From: Azospirillum sp. TSH58
GTDB taxonomy: Bacteria; Pseudomonadota; Alphaproteobacteria; Azospirillales; Azospirillaceae
NCBI RefSeq assembly: GCF_003119115.1
Contig: NZ_CP022367.1
Coordinates: forward strand, 1,291,001-1,355,000
Direction of reading: 5' to 3'
Length of the DNA stretch: 64,000 nt
Below, in pieces: positions 40,961 to 49,583 of the stretch. The notes beneath the pieces are model-generated. The model had not been told where the DNA came from and ran no database searches. It saw only the letters and a list, made by a program, of their open reading frames with translations. Numbering within the stretch: position 1 is the stretch's first letter; the number at the start of each line of letters is the position of its first letter. The translations under genes were made by a program, and so were the position numbers.

Positions 40961-41045
40961 CGTCATCCCCGCGAAGGCGGGGATCCAGCGGACTTCACCG
41001 AAAATGGCTGATGAGCCCTGGATTCCCGCTTTCGCGGGAATGACG
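40961..41045. repeat. Dispersed palindrome, CGTCATCCCCGCGAAGGCGG family, copy 2
   Basis: The same outer arms as copy 1 at 37723 (CGTCATCCCCGCGAAGGCGG and the complementary CCCGCTTTCGCGGGAATGACG with one change), an inner GGATCCAG / CTGGATTCC pair, and an unrelated ~33-base loop. It lies between the convergent DMT and quinone reductase genes and could terminate both. Confidence 0.85.
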
Positions 41046-41095
41046 AAACTGGGGATGGTCACGGAATGGAGGCGTTTCCAAGCGGCTCCAAGCGC

Positions 41096-41878
41096 TCAAG
41101 GACTCCGGTGCAGGGCGAAGCCGGACGCGCCGGGGGCTTCCAGCTCCGGGCGGAGTTCGAGGCTGGGGATCGCATAGTCGCCGCCGTTCTGCCGGCGGAA
41201 GGGGATCGGCGTCGTCGTCTCCAGCGTCCGCATCCGCTCCCGCAGTTGCTCCGCCGCCCGCGCGAAGCCGGCCTCGTCGAAGCGGTCCACCCGGTAGGCG
41301 ACGAAGGGCGGCAGCACGTCGTAGCCGGGATAATGCAGGATGCCGTGGTTGATCGGGAACAGCAGGTCGTCGATCGGGCCGTTGATGCCGCGCGGCGCGT
41401 AATGCTCGGCCCAGCCGCCCGTCGTCACCACCAGCATGGCGCGCTTGCCGGCGAAGCGGCCCTCGCCGTAGCGGTCGCCCCAGCGGCGGTCGCTGTGCTC
41501 GCCGACGCCGTAGGCGAGGCCGTAGGCGTAGACGCGGTCGACCCAGCCCTTGAGGATCGCCGGCATGGTGAACCACCAGAGCGGGAATTGCAGGATCAAG
41601 GCGTCGGCCCACAGCAGCTTTTCCTGTTCGGCCTTCACGTCGTCGGTCAGCGCGTCGGCGGCGAAGGCGGCGCCGGAGGCGGCGGCCACCTTCAGGCGCT
41701 CGTCCTCGCCGAGGGTGGGGAAGTCGGCGCGGTCCACCGCCGCCTTCCAGTTCATGGCGTAGAGGTCGGAGACCCGAACCCTGTGCCCCTGCGCCTCCAG
41801 TTCCGCGACGGCGGCATCGCGCAGGGCGGCGTTGAGGGAGCGGGGATCGGGATGGGCGAAGACGATCAGCACGTTCAT
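41096..41878 (-). CDS. NAD(P)H-quinone oxidoreductase, KefF/NQO1-like flavoprotein
   Basis: 260 residues from the ATG at 41878 (MNVLIVFAHPDPRSLNAALR). It shows the flavodoxin-like fold of the NQO1/KefF family: AHPDPRSLN near the N terminus, LILQFPLWWFTMPAILKGWV, VYAYGLAYG and the FMN/FAD loop VVTTGGWAEHYAPRGINGPI. Enzymes of this group reduce quinones by two electrons, or in KefF control potassium efflux; a Kef gene is not adjacent. Divergent from the LysR gene at 41975 with a 96-bp shared promoter, so LysR control is likely. Confidence 0.92.
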   Translation of the reverse strand: MNVLIVFAHPDPRSLNAALRDAAVAELEAQGHRVRVSDLYAMNWKAAVDRADFPTLGEDERLKVAAASGAAFAADALTDDVKAEQEKLLWADALILQFPLWWFTMPAILKGWVDRVYAYGLAYGVGEHSDRRWGDRYGEGRFAGKRAMLVVTTGGWAEHYAPRGINGPIDDLLFPINHGILHYPGYDVLPPFVAYRVDRFDEAGFARAAEQLRERMRTLETTTPIPFRRQNGGDYAIPSLELRPELEAPGASGFALHRSP

Positions 41879-41893
41879 CACAGGCACCTGTTC

Positions 41894-41984
41894 GCTTGAA
41901 ACGCTTGCGCCTCAAGCTAAGCGGGTGGAGATTGATCCGGTAGACAGGATGAATGGATAGAACTCTGCCGTAAAATGGATCAAT
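41894..41984. promoter_or_regulatory. Divergent promoter region with inverted repeats (LysR / quinone reductase)
   Basis: Two inverted repeats lie in the 96-bp gap: GCTTGA (41894-41899) with TCAAGC (41912-41917), and ATTGATCC (41931-41938) with GGATCAAT (41977-41984, overlapping the LysR start codon region). Both are candidate LysR binding sites; placement between the divergent genes is typical of LysR systems. Confidence 0.45.
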
Positions 41985-42949
41985 CGAGCGCCTCAGCCGC
42001 CAACGTTGCGCCTGCCAACCTCACCCTCGCCAACGTCACATTGGACCGCATGCGGACCTTCGTCCGCGTCGCCGAGCGGGGAAGCCTCTCGGCGGTGGCG
42101 CGCGAGATGGCCATCGGGCAATCCAGCGTCACCCGGCACGTCCGCGAGCTGGAGGAGGCGCTCGGCGTCGCGCTGTTCAGCCGCACCACGCGGCGCGTCG
42201 CGCTGACCGCGGAGGGCGAGCGCTACTACGCCAACGCCGTGCAGATCCTGCGCCTCGTCGAGCAGGCGGGCGACGAGGCGCGCGACACCGGCCGCGCCTC
42301 GGCCGGACGGGTGCGCGTGTCCTGCACGGCGGCGCTCGGCGTCCGGCACATCAGCCGGCTGATCTTCGCCTTCCAGGACCGCCATCCGCACATCGCCGTC
42401 GATCTCGGCCTGACCGACGAGCGCATCGACCTCGTGCGCGACGGCGTGGACCTCGCCATCCGCCTCGGTCCGCTCGCCGACAGCACGCTGAAGCGGCGGG
42501 CGCTCGGGCTGAGCCGGCGCGTGCTGGTCGGTTCGCCGGCCTGTCTGGCGCGGCACGGCCGGCCGGCGACTCCGGGCGACCTCGCGGGGATCGAGAGCGT
42601 CCGCATGTCGAACGTGGCCGGAAGCGACCGGCTGACGCTCGAGGGGCCGGACGGCGCCCTCCACACCGTTTCCCTGGGGGGACGCCTGCGGGTCGATCAC
42701 GGGCTCGCCGCCCGCGAAGCCTATCTCGCCGGCCGTGGCATCGGGCCGACCCATGTCTGGCTGGTGGACGATCTGCTCGCCGACGGCCGCCTGGAGGTTC
42801 TCCTGCCGGACCACGCCCCGCCCTCGGTGCCGCTCAACATGCTGATCGTGCCGGAGCGGGCGGGCATCGCCCGGGTCAGGCTGCTGGTGGAATTCCTGGC
42901 CGAGGCCATCCTGGGCGTTCCGGGCATCGAACGGTCGCCCGGGGGCTGA
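41975..42949 (+). CDS. LysR-family transcriptional regulator
   Basis: 324 residues. N-terminal helix-turn-helix: MRTFVRVAERGSLSAVAREM, AIGQSSVTRHVRELEEALGV and ALFSRTTRRVALTAEG, preceded by about 25 extra residues rich in Asn/Ala (NVAPANLTLANVTLDR). The C-terminal substrate-binding domain reads GRVRVSCTAALGVRHISRLI, DLVRDGVDLAIRLGPLADST and ends in a short tail. It probably regulates itself and the divergent quinone reductase; the inducer is unknown. The quinone oxidoreductase gene follows 86 bases downstream on the same strand and may also be a target. Confidence 0.93.
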   Translation: MDQSSASAANVAPANLTLANVTLDRMRTFVRVAERGSLSAVAREMAIGQSSVTRHVRELEEALGVALFSRTTRRVALTAEGERYYANAVQILRLVEQAGDEARDTGRASAGRVRVSCTAALGVRHISRLIFAFQDRHPHIAVDLGLTDERIDLVRDGVDLAIRLGPLADSTLKRRALGLSRRVLVGSPACLARHGRPATPGDLAGIESVRMSNVAGSDRLTLEGPDGALHTVSLGGRLRVDHGLAAREAYLAGRGIGPTHVWLVDDLLADGRLEVLLPDHAPPSVPLNMLIVPERAGIARVRLLVEFLAEAILGVPGIERSPGG

Positions 42950-43035
42950 CCGGCGCGCGGCGGCACGGCCGGGCGTCCACTTGATGCCGGTCGGCCGCGA
43001 TCCACATGGCTCATCGCGAAACGAAGGAGGACCCC

Positions 43036-43986
43036 ATGCGCGCGATGGTCATCACACGGTTCGGCGGCCCGGATGTGTTCGAGCGCCGGGACACCGAGCG
43101 TCCGGAGGCCGGCCCCGGCGAGGTTCTGGTGCGGGTCGTCGCTTCCGGGACCAACCCGGTCGACGCCAAGATCCGGCAGGCCGGCGCCTGGGCGAACATC
43201 CCGTTTCCGGCCGTGCTGGGCTATGACGTCTCCGGCATCATCGAGGTGCTGGGACCCGGCGTCACCGGCTTCGCGGTCGGCGACGCGGTGTTCTACACGC
43301 CGGAGATCTTCGGCAATCCCAACGGCAGCTACGCCGAATACACCGTCGCCTCCGCCGCCATCGTCGCGCACAAGCCGGCCAATCTCAGCCACATCGAGGC
43401 AGCCGGCATCCCGCTGGCGGGCGGCACGGCCTGGGAGGCGATCGTGCGACGTCTGGCGGTCCGGCCGGGCGAAACGGTGCTGATCCATGGCGGCGCCGGC
43501 GGCGTCGGCTCCTTCGCCATCCAGTTCGCCAAGGCGGCGGGCGCCCGGGTGATCGCGACCGCCAGCACGGCGAACCACGCGGCCTTGCGGGACCTCGGCG
43601 CGGACGTGGCGGTCGACTACCGCGACACCGCCGCGGCGGAGCGGATCATCGGCGAGACCGCCGGGCGCGGGGTCGACGCCGCCTTCGACACGGCGGGCGG
43701 CAACGTGCCCCTGAGCACCCAGGTCACCCGGCCCTTCGGCCGGATCGCCACGATTCTCGACCCGACCGGCGACCTGAGCGCCCTCTACACCAAGAACCAG
43801 ACGCTGTTCGGCACCTTCCTGACGCGCGAAGGCGCGCGGCTGCGCGAGATGGCGCCGCTGTTCGAGCGCGGTCAGGCCAAGGTCGTCGTGGATTCCGTCC
43901 TTCCGCTCGAAGAGGTCGCCAAGGCCCATGAGCGGCTCGATTCGGGCCACGGCCGGGGCAAGGTGATCCTCCGCGTCGGGGATTGA
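43036..43986 (+). CDS. Zinc-independent quinone oxidoreductase, MDR superfamily
   Basis: 316 residues from the ATG at 43036, with AAGGAGG eight bases upstream. Alcohol-dehydrogenase-like (MDR) fold: MRAMVITRFGGPDVFERRDT, SGTNPVDAKIRQAGAWANIP, the cofactor loop HGGAGGVGSFAIQFAKAAGA, VDAAFDTAGGNVPLSTQVTR and the C-terminal EEVAKAHERLDSGHGRGKVI. Catalytic and structural zinc cysteines are absent, so it is a QOR-type NADPH-dependent reductase of quinones or enones. Together with the LysR gene and the flavin quinone reductase it suggests an electrophile/quinone-stress group. Convergent with the DedA gene. Confidence 0.92.
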   Translation: MRAMVITRFGGPDVFERRDTERPEAGPGEVLVRVVASGTNPVDAKIRQAGAWANIPFPAVLGYDVSGIIEVLGPGVTGFAVGDAVFYTPEIFGNPNGSYAEYTVASAAIVAHKPANLSHIEAAGIPLAGGTAWEAIVRRLAVRPGETVLIHGGAGGVGSFAIQFAKAAGARVIATASTANHAALRDLGADVAVDYRDTAAAERIIGETAGRGVDAAFDTAGGNVPLSTQVTRPFGRIATILDPTGDLSALYTKNQTLFGTFLTREGARLREMAPLFERGQAKVVVDSVLPLEEVAKAHERLDSGHGRGKVILRVGD

Positions 43987-44011
43987 TCCGGCCTCGACCT
44001 CGGGGCGCCCG

Positions 44012-44656
44012 TCAGCAGCGCGACGGTTCGCCGGCTATCGGCGGCGCCGGCAGGCAAGGGCCGTCCTCCACGGTCCGGGACACCGCCGGCTTCGCCATGG
44101 CCCCGGTCAGCAGCTCGTCGAGGCCGACCCCCTTGGCCATGGCGATGCCGGGCGCCATCATCAGCGGCGCCCAGATGACCGCGGACGTCAGGTTGGCGAC
44201 CTGGAAGCGGTGATGGGGCATCGCCATCATCCCGGCGGTGAGCGGAACGACCGGACGCAGCGGCCCCAGGAAGCGCGCGAAGAAGACGCTCTTGCCGCCA
44301 TGGCGGAGGAAGAAGCGGCTGCTCCGTTCCAGGAACTCCGGCCGCCGACGGAACGGCCAGACATGCGGCACATGATGGCCGAACAGCCGGCCGAGCCAAT
44401 AGGACACGGCGTCCCCCAGCACGGCGCCCAGCGCGATGGCCGCGTAGACCTGCCAGAAGCCGAGGACGCCGGAGGCGACCAGCGCGCCTCCCGCGGTGAG
44501 CAGCACGACGCCTGGCACGACCAGCCCGACGAAGGCCAGCGACTCCGCGAAGGCGCACAGGAACAGGATCGCCTCCGCCCAGGACGCGTTCGCCTCGATG
44601 AAGGCGCCCCAACGCGCCACGCTGTCGCTCAGCATGGTCCGTGTCGCGTCGTTCAT
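44012..44656 (-). CDS. DedA-family membrane protein
   Basis: 214 residues. DedA features: the hydrophobic FLCAFAESLAFVGLVVPGVV with the conserved E (FxExxxxxGxxxPG), VLGDAVSYWLGRLFGHH, FFLRHGGKSVFFARFLGPLR and PVVPLTAGMMAMPHHRFQVA. Members move undecaprenyl phosphate or phospholipids across the inner membrane and affect pH homeostasis. The C-terminal ~25 residues (VSRTVEDGPCLPAPPIAGEP) are not part of the fold. It lies 61 bases downstream of nrdJ on the same strand. Confidence 0.92.
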   Translation of the reverse strand: MNDATRTMLSDSVARWGAFIEANASWAEAILFLCAFAESLAFVGLVVPGVVLLTAGGALVASGVLGFWQVYAAIALGAVLGDAVSYWLGRLFGHHVPHVWPFRRRPEFLERSSRFFLRHGGKSVFFARFLGPLRPVVPLTAGMMAMPHHRFQVANLTSAVIWAPLMMAPGIAMAKGVGLDELLTGAMAKPAVSRTVEDGPCLPAPPIAGEPSRC

Positions 44657-44717
44657 GGAAGCTCCTTTCGAAATCCTGGGTCATGCGTGGACCGGCCGTG
44701 GCGTCGCCGGTCAGCCT

Positions 44718-46991
44718 TCAGGGGCCGCATTTGGAATAGCCGCAGTTCAGGCAGCTGTCGCAGCCTTCCTGCCGGATCAGGCCGGGCTGGCCGCATTTCG
44801 GGCATTGCTGGAGGCTGGTCGCTTCCGTCGCGGCGGGTGGGGGTGCGGTGAGCGTCCCGCTGTCCGGCAGCATGTCGATGGCTTTCAGGTGCCGTTCGAT
44901 CACGTCGCCGATGGCGGCCAGCAGGGACGGCACGTAGCGGCCCTGCATCCAGGCGCCGCCGCGCGGGTCGAAGACCGCCTTCAACTCCTCCACCACGAAG
45001 CCGACCTCGCCGCCGCGGCGGAACACCGCGGAGATCATCCGCGTCAGCGCCACCGTCCAGGCGTAATGCTCCATGTTCTTGGAGTTGATGAAGACCTCGA
45101 AGGGCCGGCGCCGCCCGTTCTCCACGATGTCGTTGATGGTGATGTACATGGCGTGGTCGCTGTCCGGCCAGCGCACCTTGTAGGTCTCGCCCGGCAAGGT
45201 CTCCGGACGGTCCGGTGGCCTGGAGGACGCCATGGCCGCCGGGGACGTGGCGGGAAGGGGAGCCGGAGCCTGGACTGGAGCCGGGACCGCGCCCTCCTTC
45301 TTCACCGTCAGGACGGAGCCGGTGACCGCGTTCGGGCGGTAGGTGGTGCAGCCCTTGCAGCCCAGCTCGTAGGCCTGCCAATAGACGTCCTTGAAGGCGT
45401 CGAAGGGCAGGTCCTCCGGACAGTTGATGGTCTTGGAGATGGAGCTGTCCACATGGCGCTGGGCGGCCGCCTGCATCACCACATGCTCCGCCGGGGTCAG
45501 GGACTGCGCGTCCACGAAGTAATCGGGCAGAGGCTGTTCGGTCCCGAAGCGCGCGCGGAACAGGCGGTGGGCGTGGTCGCTGACCTCCTCCGTCCGGCGG
45601 GTGCCGTCGGGCATCAGGACGGTGCGCTCGTAGCTGTAGGAGAAGACCGGCTCGATCCCCGACGACACGTTGTCGGCGAACAGCGAGATCGTGCCGGTCG
45701 GTGCGATGGAGGTCAGAAGGGCGTTCCGGATGCCATGCTCCGCGATCAGGGCGCGCACGTCCTCGTCCAGCCCGCGCACCATCGGGGCGTTCAGGTAGGC
45801 GTCGCGGTCGAAGAGCGGGAAGGGGCCCTTCTCCGCGGCCAGCCGGGCGGAGGCGCGGTACGCCTCGTTGCGGATCGTTCCCAGCCAGGATTCGGTCAGG
45901 GCCACCGCCGCTTCGCCGCCATAACGGGCGCGGCAGAGGATCAGCGCGTCGGCCAGCCCGGTGACGCCCAGCCCGATGCGGCGCTTGGCGTGGGCCTCCC
46001 GCGCCTGCGGCTCCAGCGGGAAGCGCGAGGCGTCCACCACATTGTCCATCATCCGCACGGCGAGCGCCGTCAGCTCCTTCAGCCGGCCGGTGTCGAGCCG
46101 GGCGGATTCCTCGAACGGGTCGATCACCAGGGCCGCGAGGTTGATCGAGCCGAGCAGGCAGGCGCCGTAGGGGGGCAGCGGCTGCTCGCCGCAGGGGTTG
46201 GTGGCGGAGATGGATTCGCAATAGCTCAGGTTGTTCTGACCGTTCACCCGGTCGATGAAGATGACGCCCGGCTCCGCATAGGCGTAGGTGGCCTGCATGA
46301 TGCGGTCCCACAGGCCGCGGGCCCGCACCTCGCGATGGACCTGACCGTCGAAGACCAGCGGCCAGGGCCGGTCCTCCCGCACGGCGTTCATGAAGGCGTC
46401 GGTGACCAGGACCGACAGGTTGAACATGCGCAGCCGGCCGGGCTCGCGCTTGGCGTCGATGAAATCCTCGATGTCAGGATGGTCGCAGCGCAGGGTCGCC
46501 ATCATCGCGCCGCGCCGGGCGCCCGCCGACATGATGGTGCGGCACATGCTGTCCCACACGTCCATGAAGGACAGCGGGCCGGAGGCGTCGGCGCCCACAC
46601 CCTTCACAAGCGCGCCCTTGGGCCGCAGGGTGGAGAAGTCGTAGCCGATGCCGCCGCCCTGCTGCATGGTCAGCGCCGCTTCGCGCAGGTGGGCGAAGAT
46701 GGCGCCGAGATCGTCCTCGATCCGCCCCATGACGAAGCAGTTGAACAGCGTCACCGTCCGTCCGGTGCCGGCCCCGGCCAGGATGCGCCCGGCGGGCAGG
46801 AACTCGAAGCGGGACAGCGCCCGTTCGAAGCGCGGCGCCCAGACCTGCGGGTCGGCCTCGGGCGCGGCGAGCGCCGTGGCGACGCGGCGCCAGGTGTCGG
46901 CGACGGTCTGGTCGATGGGGTCGCCCGCGGCGGACTTGAAGCGGTACTTCATGTCCCAGATCCGCTGGGATATGGCGGCGATCCCCGTCAT
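44718..46991 (-). CDS. nrdJ: Adenosylcobalamin-dependent ribonucleotide reductase (class II)
   Basis: 757 residues from the ATG at 46991, with GGGAGG upstream; 90 bases of open frame before it encode no conserved sequence. It makes deoxyribonucleotides from ribonucleotides with B12, so works with or without oxygen. Visible motifs: the barrel strands with SATNPCGEQPLPPYGACLLG, MEHYAWTVALTRMISAVFRR, and the C-terminal zinc ribbon / redox tail CPKCGQPGLIRQEGCDSCLN followed by CGYSKCGP. No NrdR box or cobalamin riboswitch is seen in the 145-base leader. The DedA gene follows. Confidence 0.95.
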   Translation of the reverse strand: MTGIAAISQRIWDMKYRFKSAAGDPIDQTVADTWRRVATALAAPEADPQVWAPRFERALSRFEFLPAGRILAGAGTGRTVTLFNCFVMGRIEDDLGAIFAHLREAALTMQQGGGIGYDFSTLRPKGALVKGVGADASGPLSFMDVWDSMCRTIMSAGARRGAMMATLRCDHPDIEDFIDAKREPGRLRMFNLSVLVTDAFMNAVREDRPWPLVFDGQVHREVRARGLWDRIMQATYAYAEPGVIFIDRVNGQNNLSYCESISATNPCGEQPLPPYGACLLGSINLAALVIDPFEESARLDTGRLKELTALAVRMMDNVVDASRFPLEPQAREAHAKRRIGLGVTGLADALILCRARYGGEAAVALTESWLGTIRNEAYRASARLAAEKGPFPLFDRDAYLNAPMVRGLDEDVRALIAEHGIRNALLTSIAPTGTISLFADNVSSGIEPVFSYSYERTVLMPDGTRRTEEVSDHAHRLFRARFGTEQPLPDYFVDAQSLTPAEHVVMQAAAQRHVDSSISKTINCPEDLPFDAFKDVYWQAYELGCKGCTTYRPNAVTGSVLTVKKEGAVPAPVQAPAPLPATSPAAMASSRPPDRPETLPGETYKVRWPDSDHAMYITINDIVENGRRRPFEVFINSKNMEHYAWTVALTRMISAVFRRGGEVGFVVEELKAVFDPRGGAWMQGRYVPSLLAAIGDVIERHLKAIDMLPDSGTLTAPPPAATEATSLQQCPKCGQPGLIRQEGCDSCLNCGYSKCGP

Positions 46992-47136
46992 GCGTCCTCC
47001 CCTTTCGCGGGCGGCCGATTCACGACGCCGGTCCGCCGACAACAGCGTCCGAAGAGTAGGGGCCGTCCGTCCGGGGGTCAACCGTGGGGGCGGTCCAGCC
47101 GTTCTTCTTGCGTTCCGGCCTCTTGCGTTCCACCGG

Positions 47137-48114
47137 TCAGTTGCTGATGCGGTCCCGCTGATCCGGCATGGCCTTGAGCGTCGCCAGGATCCGGCCGGTG
47201 TCGGCGCCGGAGCCGCACAGGCCGAGCGCGGTTTCGCCGAAGTCCACCAGATTGTGGTGGCGCGGGGCGGGCGCCCGCTCCAGCGGCACCAGCCACGCCG
47301 CGTGCCCGAGCAACGTCAAGGCGTCGAAATAGCCGCGCTGGGTGTGGAACGGGATGTTGGTCTCGCGCGGGTCGCCGATGACGAAAACGCGGCGCTTGGG
47401 ATCGCGCGGGATGCGGTCCAGCGAGCCGGCGGGGTCAAACCAGCCCTGCGGGCGGGCCAGCACCGTTTGGAGGCCGCGCGCCTCCAGATAGGCCCTGTAG
47501 GCCGGCGCGCCGGAGGAGATGACCGCGCAACGCAGGTCGTTGCGGCGGGCGAGGAACTCCGCGGTCAGCGTGCCGCCGGCGCTGTGCCCGCCCAGCGCCC
47601 ATGCCGCCACGCCGTAGCGGGCCTTCAGGACGTCGAGCAGGGCGTTCATCAGGGCCGCCTCGCGCGGCGTGTGGCGCGTCGTCCAGAAGCGGCCGGAACT
47701 GCCATAGGCGCCCGGCCGGGCCAGGAACAGGAAAGGGATGCCGAACCGCTCCGCCAGGGCGCGTTCCTGGTCGATCATGGCGGCGACGCCCAGCCCCTCC
47801 TGGTGGCCGACGGAGGTCGGCTTGGTTCCCATGATGTCGCCGTGCATCCAGGCCGCGGCGATGGGGTTGGGGCCGGGGTGCAGGCCCGCCGCGTAGTAGC
47901 GCAGGCACTCCCCGCGCCCGTCCACCTCGACCCAGGCGGCGGTGTGCTGGGCCTCCAGCGCGGCGCAGGCCTTGCGGGTGATGGTGACGCCCCCGGTCAC
48001 CGCGGCGTTGGAAAAATGCTCCCCGCTCGGCTGTGACTGGGCTCGCGCGCCCGTCGCCATCGAAATCGCCAGGGCGAGCCCGGCGAGGATGGCGAAGGCC
48101 GCGCCGCGGCGCAT
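47137..48114 (-). CDS. Exported alpha/beta hydrolase
   Basis: 325 residues from the ATG at 48114, which shares an ATGA overlap with the acyltransferase stop. A signal peptide (ILAGLALAISMATGARAQS) targets the periplasm. The fold has the nucleophile elbow GGHSAGG (GHSAG), preceding ALMNALLDVLKARYGVAAWA, with a likely catalytic His near the C terminus in APAPRHHNLVDFGETALGLC. Substrate unknown: esterase, lipase or peptidase. The overlap places it at the end of the ftsE-ftsX-ydcF-plsC series. Two copies of a 15-bp unit lie just past its stop (47105-47134). Confidence 0.85.
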   Translation of the reverse strand: MRRGAAFAILAGLALAISMATGARAQSQPSGEHFSNAAVTGGVTITRKACAALEAQHTAAWVEVDGRGECLRYYAAGLHPGPNPIAAAWMHGDIMGTKPTSVGHQEGLGVAAMIDQERALAERFGIPFLFLARPGAYGSSGRFWTTRHTPREAALMNALLDVLKARYGVAAWALGGHSAGGTLTAEFLARRNDLRCAVISSGAPAYRAYLEARGLQTVLARPQGWFDPAGSLDRIPRDPKRRVFVIGDPRETNIPFHTQRGYFDALTLLGHAAWLVPLERAPAPRHHNLVDFGETALGLCGSGADTGRILATLKAMPDQRDRISN

Positions 48115-48896
48115 CAGGACGCGGTTTCGCTCACCGCGGCGGTGGCCGGTTCCGCCGCCTTCGGCCGCACGGTCGCCGGGCCGCCCGCGGCGACGACCAG
48201 CCGGTCGGTGGCGGCCTCCAGCCGCTCCTCCAGCTCCTGCATGGCCTTGGCGCGGCCCAGGCCCGGCGGGATGGGGGGCAGGAATTCCACGATGATGGTG
48301 CCCGGCCGCTTGATGAAGCTGTTGCGCGCCCAGTAGAGGCCGGCGTTCAGCGCCATCGGCACGATGGGGATGTCGAGATGGTCGTAGAGCACGCCGACGC
48401 CGATCCGGTAGGGGCGGTAGGCGCCGACCGCGACCCGCGTGCCCTGCGGGAAGATCACGATGGGACGTCCCTCGTCCCGCACCGGGCGGGCGTTCCGGAC
48501 CATCGAGGCGACGGCGCGGCCCTTGGCGCCGCGGTCGACGGCGATCATCCGGGATCTGGCGGCGTACCAGCCCCAGATGGGAATCCACAGAAGCTCGCGC
48601 TTCAGGATGATCGCCGGGTCGTTGACGAGGAAGTGCAGCTTCATCGTCTCCCAGGCCGACTGGTGCTTGGCGGCCAGGAGGAAGGACCCGCTTTTGGGGA
48701 CGTGCTCGCGCCCGCGCACCTCGTATCGGATGCCGGCGAGCGTGCGCTCCAGCCACGAGACGGTACCGAAATACCACGTGATCACGCGGATCATGCTGCG
48801 TCGCGGCAGCAGCAGCGACCACAGGATGCCGACGCAGATGACCGCCGTCCACACGTAGAAGGCGACGTTGAAGGCGAGGGAGCGCAGGAAGATCAT
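48114..48896 (-). CDS. 1-acyl-sn-glycerol-3-phosphate acyltransferase (PlsC-type)
   Basis: 260 residues from the ATG at 48896 (MIFLRSLAFNVAFYVWTAVI). Membrane-anchored acyltransferase with motif I HQSAWE (usual form HQS-W-E / NHxxxxD), motif II LLWIPIWGWYAARSRMIAVD, motif III VIFPQGTRVAVGAYRPYR (FPQGTR) and motif IV VPMALNAGLYWAR. It transfers an acyl chain to lysophosphatidic acid in phospholipid synthesis. The C-terminal ~35 residues are Ala/Glu-rich and unstructured. It sits between ydcF-type and hydrolase genes, downstream of ftsEX. Confidence 0.93.
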   Translation of the reverse strand: MIFLRSLAFNVAFYVWTAVICVGILWSLLLPRRSMIRVITWYFGTVSWLERTLAGIRYEVRGREHVPKSGSFLLAAKHQSAWETMKLHFLVNDPAIILKRELLWIPIWGWYAARSRMIAVDRGAKGRAVASMVRNARPVRDEGRPIVIFPQGTRVAVGAYRPYRIGVGVLYDHLDIPIVPMALNAGLYWARNSFIKRPGTIIVEFLPPIPPGLGRAKAMQELEERLEAATDRLVVAAGGPATVRPKAAEPATAAVSETAS

Positions 48897-48909
48897 GGCC
48901 GGGAACTTG

Positions 48910-49548
48910 TCAGGATTCGATCAGCTTCTCAAGCGTGTAGCGAAGCCGGGTCACAAGGTATTTGTTGTACTCGGTCATCAGCAGATTAGCGGTGCCCGGC
49001 CACATCCACCAGTCGATGAGATGCACATTGGGAGAGGCGACGGGGTGGGGCACCACCTCGACCTCCGGGATCACCATGCGGAACTCCAGGAGGCTGCGCA
49101 TCATGTGGTAATTGGCGGTGACCAGCCGCATCGAGCTATAGCCCTGAGCGCGCAGCCAGTCCGCCGTCTCGTAGGCGTTGCCGACCGTGCTGTCCGCCGA
49201 ATAGCCAAGCGTGATGCAGCATTCCATCTCGCCGGGGAACTGGCGGGAGCGCTTCAGAAGCTCCTGCACCTCCAGCCCCTCGTAGACGCCGGAGACGAAC
49301 AGCCGGTGCGCCCGCCCGTCGGCCAGCAGTTCCAGGCCGGTGCTCAACCGGCCGCTGCCGCCGGTCAGCACGACGATGGCGTCGGTGTTGCGGGTGGCCT
49401 CGGCGCTGCCCGGCGGCGGCGGGGTGCGGGGGATCGAGGCGGCGAACCAGAACAGCCCGCCGAGCCACGCCAGCCCGCCCAGCATCGCCAGCAGCAGCAG
49501 CCGTCGGAAGGCCCGCAGGAGACGGGCGCGCCGCGAGTGGACCGCCAT
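48910..49548 (-). CDS. YdcF/DUF218-family envelope protein
   Basis: 212 residues. An N-terminal membrane anchor LLLLAMLGGLAWLGGLFWFA is followed by the DUF218 domain: NTDAIVVLTGGSGRLSTGLE with the TGG-x-RL motif, HRLFVSGVYEG, TLGYSADSTVGNAYETADWL (N-x-x-E-A/T) and SMRLVTANYHMMRSLLEFRM. DUF218 (ElyC/SanA/YdcF) proteins are linked to cell-envelope integrity; the catalytic activity is unclear. The 35-base gap to ftsX and 13-base gap to plsC support an operon. Confidence 0.92.
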   Translation of the reverse strand: MAVHSRRARLLRAFRRLLLLAMLGGLAWLGGLFWFAASIPRTPPPPGSAEATRNTDAIVVLTGGSGRLSTGLELLADGRAHRLFVSGVYEGLEVQELLKRSRQFPGEMECCITLGYSADSTVGNAYETADWLRAQGYSSMRLVTANYHMMRSLLEFRMVIPEVEVVPHPVASPNVHLIDWWMWPGTANLLMTEYNKYLVTRLRYTLEKLIES

Positions 49549-49583
49549 CCCTCAGCCTCCGGACGGACGGGTCGGGCGGGCGG

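Noticed and set aside
46992..47136. Cobalamin riboswitch before nrdJ
   Set aside because: The leader is only 145 bases and shows neither the B12-box sequence nor the expected multi-stem layout.
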